DNA from: Phycisphaerales bacterium
Lineage (GTDB): Bacteria; Planctomycetota; Phycisphaerae; Sedimentisphaerales; Anaerobacaceae
Direction of reading: 5' to 3'
Length of the DNA stretch: 64,000 nt
Assembly: GCA_003141315.1 (NCBI GenBank)
Contig: PLLP01000002.1
Location: 210,336-274,335, forward strand
In this document: piece after piece, positions 1 through 9,589 of the stretch
Layout of the letters: the number at the start of each line of letters is the position of its first letter
Position numbering within the stretch: the first letter of the stretch is position 1
Program-made: the position numbers and the translations under genes
Notes under the pieces: generated by a model
What the model was told of the DNA's origin: nothing
The model's database searches: none
The model's input: the letters and a program-made list of their open reading frames with translations, nothing else

Positions 1-67
1 GCTTAAAACTTAAAAATAAAAACTCAAAACCTAATCCGCTTTCGGCGGAGCGGTTGGTTTCCACGGC

Positions 68-166
68 TTTTCCACAATCAAAGGTTATGATGTGCAAAAC
101 CTGTGAAAAACAAATTATTTTTGGCTGTAAGTTGAATTGCGACATAGACAACTGCGATGTGGAAAA
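68..166. promoter_or_regulatory. Cluster of three DnaA boxes upstream of dnaA
   Basis: Three 9-mers match the DnaA-box consensus TTWTNCACA: TTTTCCACA on the plus strand at 68-76, TTTTTCACA on the minus strand at 102-110 and TTTTCCACA on the minus strand at 158-166. They lie 218-316 bases before the dnaA start. Such clusters serve as a replication origin or for dnaA autoregulation. I see no clear AT-rich unwinding array, so origin function is only inferred. The rest of 1-383 holds a copy of the TTCGGCGGAGCGG-type repeat near 40-55 and no convincing gene. Confidence 0.5.
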
Positions 167-383
167 GAAAAGCTGCAGAATCGTATTGAATAGTTTTTCG
201 CCAAACCAATAATAGCATAAAGTGGTTCGCCGAAAGCGGATTGGCGAGTTGTTTTTTCGCCGGACGAATGATTAAAGAAGTCTGCCGCCTGCCGGCGGTT
301 CGATATCGAGGCTTTGGAGAGTGAACAAAATCGAGCCGTAAGTTGGAAGCGGATGAAGTAATAGAGCAAGGAGGTTTTTGTTT

Positions 384-1820
384 ATGCAGGTCGCCGTCAG
401 GGATGATACGAGGTCCGCCGTCGGCGGGCCGGTTTGTTTCGAGGACAGGATAAGCGAAAAAATTGCCGAGAAGGTCGGGCAGCAGAAGTATAAAATCTGG
501 TTCGAGAATTCTGTCCGGCTGAATCTTTGCGAGGATTTTCTTAAGGTTGCCGTTGCGAACCTGTTTATTGCGAACTGGATAGAAGGCCGTTTCGCGAAAC
601 AGATTTCAGCAGCGGCGAAGGAGGTAACAGGCGAGGAAAAGAAATTAACTTTTGTGATAGATGCTGCGGTCGCCGGCCATAGAAGAGGAGTTTCGATTGA
701 TGGGCATAGTTCTGTTGAGCGTAAGGCCGAAGAACTGGCAGGCCCGGCTGTAAGGAGCAGGCCGCCAAGGAGCGCGCCGAAATTTACGCTCGATAGTTAC
801 GTCGTCGGCAACTCCAATCAGGTCGCATACAACGCCGCACTATCGGTCATAAGAGATGATAAAGTGTCATTTAATCCGCTGTTTGTTCACGGAGGGTACG
901 GGGTCGGCAAGACTCACCTGCTGCAAGGGATATGTAATGCGGTAAGCCGCAACCGGCCCGGAACTGTTTGGCTGTATCTGTCAGCGGAAGATTTCGTCAA
1001 TCAGTTTGTGCTGGCCTTGAAGACAAAAAAGCTGGAGGCTTTTCGCCATCGAATGAGACAAACGGATTTGCTGGCAATCGATGACATTCACTTCCTGGCC
1101 AGTAAGCCATCAACACAGGAGGAATTCCTGCACACGTTTAATTCAATCGACCTCGCTGGCAGGCAGGTCGTTCTGGCTTCGGACGCACACCCAAAATTGA
1201 TAAGGGAGCTTTCGGAGAAGCTCGTGAATCGTTTTATTAGCGGAATGGTGGTGAAGATTGAGTGCCCCGATTTTCAAACGCGCTGCCAGATTATCAGGCA
1301 ATTCGCAGTCGCCAAAAGTGTAAGTATTCCTGAGGCGGCGGTGAAATACGTTGCGGAAAATCTGCGTTCGAGTGTTCGGGAGCTGGAGGGAGCGGTGCTG
1401 AAGGTGGCCGCATATTCTGCGGTGCAGGGGAGAAGTATTGAGCTGGGACTTACAAAAGAAATCCTCGCCGAACATCTGGCGAGGATGGACCCGGTAGTGC
1501 ACATCACAGATATCGAAGCTGCGGTTGCCGGCTTTTTTAGTCTGACGCCTGCCGACCTGCATTCTACACGAAAGGACAGGACGGCTTCGCTCGCGAGGCA
1601 TTTCAGTATGTACTTAGCCAGAAAGCTTACGAAAATGTCGACGCCGGAAATCGGCAGAAGCTGCGGAAACAAAAACCACGCAACCGTGATTGTGGCGTGC
1701 AGGCAGGTTGAGGCGATGCTCAGTCAGAATCAGCAGATGCACTGGCAGAGCCCGGCGGGCAACCGCGTGGCAAAGGCGAAGACAATATTAGCCACTCTCG
1801 AAAACATCATCGCTGGCTGA
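384..1820 (+). CDS. dnaA: Chromosomal replication initiator DnaA
   Basis: Initiator ATPase that binds DnaA boxes and opens the origin. Domain I (about residues 20-85, with an IWFEN segment) is followed by a short variable linker. The AAA+ core begins near residue 135, with Walker A GGYGVGKTH around 170-178 and Walker B LLAIDDIHF around 230. The C-terminal DNA-binding domain carries CGNKNHATVIVA, the family's signature helix in a slightly unusual form (GGRDHTTV is commoner). The length of 478 aa is normal. I chose ATG 384 because AAGGAGG at 368-374 sits 9 bases upstream; the in-frame TTG at 378 is too close. DnaA boxes upstream suggest autoregulation. Confidence 0.96.
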   Translation: MQVAVRDDTRSAVGGPVCFEDRISEKIAEKVGQQKYKIWFENSVRLNLCEDFLKVAVANLFIANWIEGRFAKQISAAAKEVTGEEKKLTFVIDAAVAGHRRGVSIDGHSSVERKAEELAGPAVRSRPPRSAPKFTLDSYVVGNSNQVAYNAALSVIRDDKVSFNPLFVHGGYGVGKTHLLQGICNAVSRNRPGTVWLYLSAEDFVNQFVLALKTKKLEAFRHRMRQTDLLAIDDIHFLASKPSTQEEFLHTFNSIDLAGRQVVLASDAHPKLIRELSEKLVNRFISGMVVKIECPDFQTRCQIIRQFAVAKSVSIPEAAVKYVAENLRSSVRELEGAVLKVAAYSAVQGRSIELGLTKEILAEHLARMDPVVHITDIEAAVAGFFSLTPADLHSTRKDRTASLARHFSMYLARKLTKMSTPEIGRSCGNKNHATVIVACRQVEAMLSQNQQMHWQSPAGNRVAKAKTILATLENIIAG

Positions 1821-1849
1821 GTGAAGCGAGAGACAAGTCTTAATATACA

Positions 1850-1940
1850 GGCAACCTCTAAAAATATGTTTATGAAACCATTATTTTTGACCGCTCCCTT
1901 ACGGTCGCGGCTCTGATTTCCTGAATTTTAAGAGGTTGTC
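1850..1940. mobile_element. MITE-like inverted-repeat element, copy 1
   Basis: About 91 bp bounded by imperfect terminal inverted repeats: left GGCAACCTCTAAAAAT, right end reading GACAACCTCTTAAAAT on the other strand. The ten bases TTAATATACA occur directly on both sides (1840-1849 and 1941-1950), as expected of a target-site duplication. The interior (TTGACCGCTCCCTTACGG then TCGCGGCTCTGATTT) recurs in the copy at 12361-12455 and partly at 52995-53025. No coding capacity, so any movement would depend on a transposase elsewhere. Confidence 0.6.
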
Positions 1941-1969
1941 TTAATATACAATACACATTTAAAACGGAA

Positions 1970-1992
1970 GCGGCCTCGACTATCGAGGCCGC
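1970..1992. other. Perfect stem-loop downstream of dnaA
   Basis: A 10-bp perfect stem, GCGGCCTCGA and TCGAGGCCGC, with a 3-base loop. No T-run follows on either strand, so it is not a standard intrinsic terminator; it may still end the dnaA transcript or protect RNA ends. The remaining part of 1821-2176 holds the inverted-repeat element and AT-rich sequence before the next gene, including TATAAT at 2111-2116 without a clear -35. Confidence 0.4.
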
Positions 1993-2176
1993 CCTAATTT
2001 CGTACCGGAGGAGGATGATGTCTGTTTTATTATCTGCTCAAATTTACGCAGTTTAGGCCGGCTTGTTCGGCAATATGTGAAAATTTATAACCTGTTTTTG
2101 AAAAATAGATTATAATTGCTTTGCCGGACAGACTTTATGTTGGGCAAAAAACGCAAATTTTTTTGGAGATGCGATT

Positions 2177-2614
2177 ATGGAATACGCGGTTGGAAAAACA
2201 GGCAGGATTATTGCGGTTAGGCTGTTCGAGGGTGAGGAGCTTTACGAGTCTATCGAGCGGGTCGCCAAAAAAGAGCGAATCAAATCGGCGGCGGTGCTGA
2301 TTACTGGCGGGTTCAGGGCGGCAAGGGTCGTCGTCGGGCCTAAAAAAGAGAAGCCGAAAATTGTCCCGAATTTCAAGGAGTTCAAGGGGGCGGGCGAGGT
2401 GCTGGGCGTCGGGACGATTTACTGCGATGACGAGGGGCCTAAACTGCATATTCACACGGCTATCGGCAGGGGCAATAAATATATTGTCGGCTGCCCGCGG
2501 GGCGGTGCGAAGATTTTTTTGGTGCTGGAGGTGACGATTATCGAGATAACCGGCATCAAGGCCGCCAGAAAACTTGACAAACAAAGCGGCTTTAAGCTGC
2601 TACGATTAGAATAG
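2177..2614 (+). CDS. PPC/DUF296 domain protein
   Basis: A stand-alone 145-residue PPC (plant and prokaryote conserved, DUF296) domain. Typical features are the GRIIAVRLFEGEELYESIE start, the GGFRAARVVVGP strand, an acidic/histidine stretch GPKLHIHTAIGRGNKYIVG that in relatives lies at the trimer metal site, and the terminal EVTIIEI strand. Bacterial members are small cytoplasmic trimers of largely unknown role, sometimes called DNA-binding by analogy with plant AT-hook proteins; no AT-hook is present here. GGAG at 2165-2168 precedes ATG 2177. It appears to be a single-gene unit. Confidence 0.8.
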   Translation: MEYAVGKTGRIIAVRLFEGEELYESIERVAKKERIKSAAVLITGGFRAARVVVGPKKEKPKIVPNFKEFKGAGEVLGVGTIYCDDEGPKLHIHTAIGRGNKYIVGCPRGGAKIFLVLEVTIIEITGIKAARKLDKQSGFKLLRLE

Positions 2615-3133
2615 GAATGCTGCTGGAATTTTTTTACCGTGGAGACCGCAAAGGCCGCAGCCTGCCCTGAGCGAAGTCGAGGGGAGGGAAAATAGCCGCA
2701 AAAAGCCTACTTCGCCCTTCGTAGCGGGCTTCGCAGGCCACGAAGAAGGGGCACAAAAGGAAAAAAATTAGCCACAAAGGCACTAAGGCACAAAGAAACA
2801 AACGGACGGGATAACAGGATAAACAGGATTCATCGCAGAGAAGGGACAGGAAAATTAAGCAAAATCTAACAATTTATTCCGGATTTATATTGAACATTGA
2901 GTTGGGTTTGTGGTATAATATATCGAGTCCTCGGAGAGAAGTTCAGTAAGAACAGAGGATGGCGTATTGTCAGGCAAGTCAATCCCCGGTAAAACGGGGC
3001 CTCGTAGGGTCCCTTTGCAGTGAAATTAAAGATTAAAATGGTTCAATCCGCCCAGGCGGACTCATCATAAATGGTTTTATATGATAAAAGTTATACAAAT
3101 TAAAAACACCCAAAATTTGGAAAGGAGAAAATT
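2615..3133. other. Intergenic region with repeats and a structured leader
   Basis: 519 bases without a recognisable gene. The left half is low-complexity dispersed repeat DNA, including GCCACAAAGGCACTAAGG at 2771-2788 and further CACAAAG units. The right half begins with a promoter-like pair at 2890-2919 and continues as a leader of about 200 bases that contains the hairpin CCCCG-TAAAA-CGGGG near 2986-3002 and a possible TCCTC/GAGGA pairing around 2928-2961. I could not match it to a known riboswitch class. Confidence 0.45.
2890..2919 (+). promoter_or_regulatory. Candidate sigma-70-type promoter for the PEP-CTERM gene
   Basis: TTGAAC at 2890-2895 and a perfect TATAAT at 2914-2919, spaced by 18 bases. 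Transcription would start near 2926 and leave an untranslated leader of about 200 bases before 3134. Confidence 0.5.
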
Positions 3134-3706
3134 ATGAAAACCAAGATCAAAACTGTAATTATCATGCTGATATTGTTCAGCGCTTGTCCAGCCAGAGCTG
3201 TTATGTGGACAGAAGGGTATCACCAGATGGTTGCCGGGGAAAATTATGGGGAGTCGGCTATTTTTAATGATGTAAAACTTGATATTTTTGGAGGTGATAT
3301 CTCGTATGTGGATGCATTCAATTCAACTATAACCAACTGGTATGACGGAGAAATGTGTTATTTTAATGCTCGTGATAACAGCATTGTCAATATCTATGGA
3401 GGAGAATTATCATCTTGTTTAGGGGCAGGTGATAATGGTGTGATCAATTTATATCATTCGTCTTTAATAGAAGGGATTTCTTTACACGACAATGCGATAT
3501 TAAATTTACATGCGTATGATGTAATTCACCATACAACTGGAGGATTTTACAGCGATGGATGGATTGAAGGAAGGTACATTTTAGATAATCATCATTTTGT
3601 TATAGATATGGTTGGTGACTCATTTTCGCATATAAGTATTGTTCCTGAACCTGCGACACTATTGTTGTTAGGTCTTGGCACGATGTTTGTCAAAAGACGC
3701 AAATGA
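3134..3706 (+). CDS. PEP-CTERM sorting-signal surface protein
   Basis: A 190-residue exported protein. It has an N-terminal signal peptide (MKTKIKTVIIMLILFSACPARA) and ends in a PEP-CTERM sorting tag: VPEPATLLLLGLG, a hydrophobic helix and the basic tail KRRK. Proteins with this tag are processed by exosortase (EpsH/XrtA family) and reach the surface or exopolysaccharide layer. The body contains repeated short NxTI/NSIVNIYGG-like strands, suggesting a small beta-helix of unknown function. AAAGGAG lies just before the ATG. No exosortase gene is in the window. Confidence 0.85.
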   Translation: MKTKIKTVIIMLILFSACPARAVMWTEGYHQMVAGENYGESAIFNDVKLDIFGGDISYVDAFNSTITNWYDGEMCYFNARDNSIVNIYGGELSSCLGAGDNGVINLYHSSLIEGISLHDNAILNLHAYDVIHHTTGGFYSDGWIEGRYILDNHHFVIDMVGDSFSHISIVPEPATLLLLGLGTMFVKRRK

Positions 3707-3754
3707 AAAATTTCTAATCGGCAGAATTTTCTATTTATCCAGCAACTGATACGG

Positions 3755-4324
3755 TTAGAGGGTTGGTTCTGAAGTAAATTTTGTAATGGGGAAGTTTTGC
3801 GTGGGTGATTGGCTGAACCTTGGGCCGAAATAGGTAAAGGCGATAAGAATGAGGGCAGAGCCGGCGATGAATACGGCGAATCTGCGGTTAGAGGCCTTGC
3901 ATCTTTCGACCCACCGCGGTATAGGCGGCACGCCGGCGGATTCACCCGAAGCGGATTCGGATTCCTTCGTAAGGGCGCTTCTGGCGACGGCTAATTGTGT
4001 AGCGGTTTCGCGAGGATAGACAACATCTTTATTTTCTTTCGGCTCTATGCCGAGTGTGGCGGCGGCGAGTCGCTCGGCAAACTGCGGGTCGCTGTGAAGC
4101 TGACGAAGAAGGGTATCGTAGTCGTCGTTGAGGGCCTTTAGTTTATCGACGTTGCTTTTGGTATTTGCGAGGAGGTAGCCGTTCCGGTAGTAGCCGTGAA
4201 AATCATTGAAGAGCAGCGACATCATCATTACCGCCAGGCCGGCCAGAAAAAAGAAAGAGAACAGGATTAGCCGTGTTATTGTTTCACTGTGCAGGGTTTC
4301 GATTTTTAATTTTATCGGCAGCAT
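3755..4324 (-). CDS. Membrane protein resembling septum formation initiator FtsB/DivIC
   Basis: 189 residues. The N-terminal basic stretch is followed by a transmembrane helix (LILFSFFFLAGLAVMMMSLLF), then a charged heptad-like segment (NTKSNVDKLKALNDDYDTLLRQL), a PQFAERLAAATLGIEPKENKDVVYP region and a second hydrophobic helix near the C terminus. TM plus coiled coil plus position after eno matches the common eno-ftsB arrangement, but the second TM and extra length are atypical, so the assignment is tentative. I chose ATG 4324; GTG 4342 is possible. A terminator separates it from eno, so read-through or its own promoter is needed. Confidence 0.55.
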   Translation of the reverse strand: MLPIKLKIETLHSETITRLILFSFFFLAGLAVMMMSLLFNDFHGYYRNGYLLANTKSNVDKLKALNDDYDTLLRQLHSDPQFAERLAAATLGIEPKENKDVVYPRETATQLAVARSALTKESESASGESAGVPPIPRWVERCKASNRRFAVFIAGSALILIAFTYFGPRFSQSPTQNFPITKFTSEPTL

Positions 4325-4350
4325 TCGCTTTGTAATCACCGGCAAAACCT

Positions 4351-4398
4351 GAAAAATAAAAAGTGTCCCCTGAGCCTGACGAGCGGCAGGGGACACTT
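4351..4398 (-). terminator. Intrinsic terminator after eno
   Basis: Perfect 12-bp stem: AAGTGTCCCCTG at 4361-4372 pairs with CAGGGGACACTT at 4387-4398. On the minus strand it is followed by TTTATTTTT. It lies 25 bases after the eno stop. Confidence 0.9.
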
Positions 4399-4422
4399 AT
4401 AATATCGACACCGGACGGCTTT

Positions 4423-5730
<1,308 letters not shown>

Positions 5731-5853
5731 TTAAAAACGGTAAGTTCAGCGTAAAATTGCTTACGATTGGCTATTTTTAACCTTTTTTGTTCGTTTCGTC
5801 AAGGGTTGATTTTGAAAAGAGGGGTTTTGAAATTTTCAAAAAATTTCGAGAAA

Positions 5854-5894
5854 AGGACAAAGCCGTAACAAATCTGTAACAAACTTATTTCAAA
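5854..5894 (+). promoter_or_regulatory. Four 11-bp-phased (A/T)CAAA repeats, PhoB-box-like
   Basis: GTAACAAA occurs at 5865-5872 and again at 5876-5883. Weaker units in the same 11-base phase give ACAAA at 5857-5861 and TCAAA at 5890-5894. A -10-like TAGAAT follows at 5909-5914 without a good -35. Direct repeats every 11 bp are how OmpR/PhoB-type regulators bind, and such a regulator is encoded in the same operon at 11684, so autoregulation is plausible. Confidence 0.5.
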
Positions 5895-5955
5895 ATATAC
5901 CTGTGGTTTAGAATGCTGATTTGTTAAACTTCTGCTTAAAGAAAGGAGCTTATAA

Positions 5956-8900
5956 ATGAAAAAATTAACAATGATATTGTTGGCCGGCTGCCTGATGTTT
6001 CTATCATCAGGGGTATTGGCAAATGAGGCGAAGCAGGCTGCGGTTCTGCTTCAGGAAGGCCGCTATGCCGATGAGATTGACGGCAATCTCGACAAGGCAA
6101 TCGGTATCTATGAACAGATAATCCAGGATGCCGGCGCCGACGGTTCGATAAAGGCGCAGGCGATGTATCTGCAGGGTATGTGCTATTCGAAAAAGGGCGA
6201 CGAGGGCAAGGCACAGGATGTTCTCAGCAAGCTCGTTGCACAGTATCCGCAGCAGACAAAGCTTATCGAAAAGGTGCAGGCGACTCTTCAGGAGCTTTCC
6301 GATTCTGACCCTGCAGCGCTGATGCCGCCAGAAACGCTTGTTTATGTCGAGCTTGGCTCACCCGGCAAACAAATCGAAACCATCCTTGATATGCTCAAAG
6401 GCACGCCCCTGGAAAATCCGCTTGCCGCTATGTACGACGCGAGCCGTGCATCAGTTCAGGCAGAGCCACCAGTGCAACTGGGTCCGGGGGGAGAGACGCA
6501 GATGCAGGGAGTAAAGGTACAGGTGGGGCAGAATGGACAGACGCAGGTGCAGCAGATGCCGCAAATGGGGATGCCGGGCAATATTATCAATTCTATTTTC
6601 AATCCGAGTATGATGACGGAATTAAAAAAGATACGCGGTCTGGCGGTCGGTGTCACCGAGATTAAAAATAATCCGCCTGCTGTGGTTGTGCTGTATCCGG
6701 GCAAGAGCGACGCACTTCGCGGGCTTGTGATGGCGGGTCTCGGTATGATAGGCCAGCCGGCAGAGGATATAGATGGAATGAAGATTTTGAGCATCCAGAA
6801 CCAGGCGGGTGCTGCATATGATGACAATGTAATTATTGTTGCCGAGCCGATGGACATGCTGAAAAAAACCATCAGCCTGTACAAGAGAAAAGGCGGGCCG
6901 AACCTCGCCGAGAATAACAAGTCCTTTGCTGAGATTGGCAAGGCTGTCCGTAAGCAAAACGTCCTGACGGTCTGGGCAAAGGTTGACAAGGTCTTTGAGG
7001 GAATCAAAAAAACAGTCGGCGAAGACTCCGAAGAGATGAAGATGGTGGAAGTCTTTATGGAACCGCAGAATATAGACGAATTTGTCGCCTCTATATCACT
7101 CAACAGCGATTCGATAAGCTACAATGACAAGATGAGCTTCAAGGCCGGTTATCAGGGTCTGGCTTACAATCTTTGCAGGACATCGAATCTCACCAAAGAT
7201 GGTTTCTCGAATGTCCCATCCGAAGCGGTTGCCCTTATAAGTATTGCGCTTAGCCCGAGCACTGGTGAGAAACTCCAGAAACCATTACAAAATATTACGG
7301 GCATGGATTTTGGCAGGGAGATTTTTAACAATATCGAACAGATAAATATCTATGCAGTTCCCGTGACCTTAACGCCGGGCAAGGGGGATTCGCCGGTTGC
7401 TATCGCCGAATGCGCAGGCATTGCGATTACGAGCAGGAATCCGGCGCAGACTCAGCAGATTTTGAGAAAAATCCTCGGCCTGGCAAATGTGGTAAGCCAG
7501 CTCTCATCGTGGCAGAATAAGGAAGAGAAGCCCGATTCGCAGGCCGACAAATATATGATAGCAGAGGTGGACGGCCAAAAGCTCTATTGTTATCTGGGAC
7601 AAAATGAAAAAACAACAATCGTTACATTTTCTCCGGAACTAATGAAAATATCAATGGCTGCCAAAGACAATTCGGTTCTAAAATCGGGACCGCTGCAAGG
7701 CGCTGTAAGCAGCTTGAATCCAGATACGAGCAAACTGGTTTTAATTAATGCGGGCGGACTGATAAAAATTGTCGAGGCATTTCTTAAAATGAAAAACGAC
7801 AATGCCGATAACCCCGGGTATAAACAAGTGGAGCAGATAGCGGCTCTTTGTGATAAGACGAACATCTATATACGGTCAGAAGAGAAAGACGACAGCGCGG
7901 CTACTCACGCAGGCATCGAGCGGATACCGCAGATGAAAGACATATTTCCTCTTGTGATGCAGATGTCGAATGTGAACCTGGAACAAAAGACCGAGGCCGC
8001 GAATCCGCAGCCTGCCGACAAGTCGGCGGTGGCGGCTTCTGCGAGCATAAAACTTCAATGGACGACTGGAGCAGCGGCGGTTTCGCACAAGGTTTATACC
8101 GGCAGCAGCCCGGAGAAACTAACGCTTCTTACTGAAACAAAGGAAAATAATTGCGAGCTGAAAACTCCCGAACAGGCCGAGAACGCCAATTATTACTGGC
8201 GCGTTGACGAGGTGCGGGCAGACGGCAGCGTAAAAACCGGAAGCGTATGGCATTTTTACACCGGCGGTATGATTGCACACTGGAAATTCGATGAGACCGA
8301 AGGCACCGTTGCCAAAGACAGCACAAAGAATCATTTCGACGCCGCGTTAAAAGGCGGTGCGAAGTGGGAAAGCAGCGGCGAGACCGGCGGCGCGCTGTCG
8401 CTGGATGGCGTCGATGGCTACGTTGAATTGCCGGAAGGCATCAATCAGTTCAGCGGCGGTTTGACGGTTATGCTTTGGGCAAAGCCGGAAGATAATGCCG
8501 AATGGTCAAGATTTTTCGAGTTCGGTAACGGCGAACAGAAAGACAATATCATACTATCCCGGCGCGGCGACACAAACGACCTGTCGTTTGAAGTTTATCC
8601 AGGCATCCAGTGGGTCGGCAGAGTTCAGTCTGCCGGGGCAATCGAGAAGAATACCTGGCAATGTTTTGCCGCCACTATTGATGTAGAAGGCAATGCGGTT
8701 CTTTACAGAAATGGCAAGAAGATACAGCAAGGCCGGACCGGCGGCATTACAGATGTCCCGAGAAAAATGTTTTACATCGGCAAAAGCCAGTGGCCGAACG
8801 ACAAGATGTATAAAGGGATGATTGACGATTTCCGCATCTATAATTATGTTCTTGGCGGCCAGGAGATAAAGGGAATTTACAAAAGCACATTAAACCCGGC

Positions 8901-9564
8901 CTTAAAGAAGAGCACCGCAGGTTCGCTCGCTGCTCACTGGAAGCTGGATGAAAAAGAAGGCAGCGTCGCCAAAGACACACAAGGCAACCTCGACGGCAAA
9001 ATTATTGGCCAGCCGCATTGGGTAAGCGGCAAGGTGGATGGTGCGCTGGAATTTGACGGCGTTGAAAATTATATCGAACTGCCGGCGCGCACAAGCGGCG
9101 GCGCATTCACGATTACGCTCTGGGCTTACCCGACAGAAGCCGGCGAGTGGGCAAGGTTTGCTGAGTTCGGCAACAACAGTGATAAATACGCTGACCGCAT
9201 ATTTTTATCACGAATGGGCACGAGCAATAATCTTATTTTGCATGTCTATGCCGGTATTGGTGCAGCGAGCTGGACAAGAGGTTCTGTCGAGGCCGAAAAT
9301 GCGATTGAGCAGAACAAGTGGCAATTTTTTGCTGTAACAGTTGATAATGATGGCACGGCAGCGATTTACAAGGACGGCAAGTTGATAAAAGAGGGCGATT
9401 CCGGAGTGCCTGGAACTAACCTTAGGAACAAAAACTACATAGGCAAAAGCTTCACGCCGGATGATAAACTCTACAAAGGTATGATGGACGATATCCGCAT
9501 TTACAATAACGCCCTTGATGATGAAGAAATCGAGGCTATATACAAAAGTGCCGTTAAACCTTAA
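5956..9564 (+). CDS. Large secreted protein with TPR-like N terminus and two LamG domains
   Basis: 1202 residues, exported by a signal peptide (about residues 1-22, ending VLANEA). Residues 25-115 look like TPR repeats (LDKAIGIYEQIIQDAG). Residues 120-680 are an unassigned region with a Gln-rich insert near 165-205. About 695-765 is a fibronectin-type fold (SIKLQWTTGAAAVSHKVYTG ... YYWRVDEV). Two LamG/concanavalin-like domains follow (about 772-965 and 990-1200), each starting with AHWKxDExEG and containing ELPxxxxxFxxxLTxMLWA-like strands and FYIGKS-type ends. Surface binding to glycans is likely. GAAAGGAGC precedes the ATG. First gene of an operon with a histidine kinase and a response regulator, so it may be the sensed or regulated surface component. 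Confidence 0.75.
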   Translation: MKKLTMILLAGCLMFLSSGVLANEAKQAAVLLQEGRYADEIDGNLDKAIGIYEQIIQDAGADGSIKAQAMYLQGMCYSKKGDEGKAQDVLSKLVAQYPQQTKLIEKVQATLQELSDSDPAALMPPETLVYVELGSPGKQIETILDMLKGTPLENPLAAMYDASRASVQAEPPVQLGPGGETQMQGVKVQVGQNGQTQVQQMPQMGMPGNIINSIFNPSMMTELKKIRGLAVGVTEIKNNPPAVVVLYPGKSDALRGLVMAGLGMIGQPAEDIDGMKILSIQNQAGAAYDDNVIIVAEPMDMLKKTISLYKRKGGPNLAENNKSFAEIGKAVRKQNVLTVWAKVDKVFEGIKKTVGEDSEEMKMVEVFMEPQNIDEFVASISLNSDSISYNDKMSFKAGYQGLAYNLCRTSNLTKDGFSNVPSEAVALISIALSPSTGEKLQKPLQNITGMDFGREIFNNIEQINIYAVPVTLTPGKGDSPVAIAECAGIAITSRNPAQTQQILRKILGLANVVSQLSSWQNKEEKPDSQADKYMIAEVDGQKLYCYLGQNEKTTIVTFSPELMKISMAAKDNSVLKSGPLQGAVSSLNPDTSKLVLINAGGLIKIVEAFLKMKNDNADNPGYKQVEQIAALCDKTNIYIRSEEKDDSAATHAGIERIPQMKDIFPLVMQMSNVNLEQKTEAANPQPADKSAVAASASIKLQWTTGAAAVSHKVYTGSSPEKLTLLTETKENNCELKTPEQAENANYYWRVDEVRADGSVKTGSVWHFYTGGMIAHWKFDETEGTVAKDSTKNHFDAALKGGAKWESSGETGGALSLDGVDGYVELPEGINQFSGGLTVMLWAKPEDNAEWSRFFEFGNGEQKDNIILSRRGDTNDLSFEVYPGIQWVGRVQSAGAIEKNTWQCFAATIDVEGNAVLYRNGKKIQQGRTGGITDVPRKMFYIGKSQWPNDKMYKGMIDDFRIYNYVLGGQEIKGIYKSTLNPALKKSTAGSLAAHWKLDEKEGSVAKDTQGNLDGKIIGQPHWVSGKVDGALEFDGVENYIELPARTSGGAFTITLWAYPTEAGEWARFAEFGNNSDKYADRIFLSRMGTSNNLILHVYAGIGAASWTRGSVEAENAIEQNKWQFFAVTVDNDGTAAIYKDGKLIKEGDSGVPGTNLRNKNYIGKSFTPDDKLYKGMMDDIRIYNNALDDEEIEAIYKSAVKP

Positions 9565-9589
9565 AGCGGGAGATGCCGAAAAATAATAG

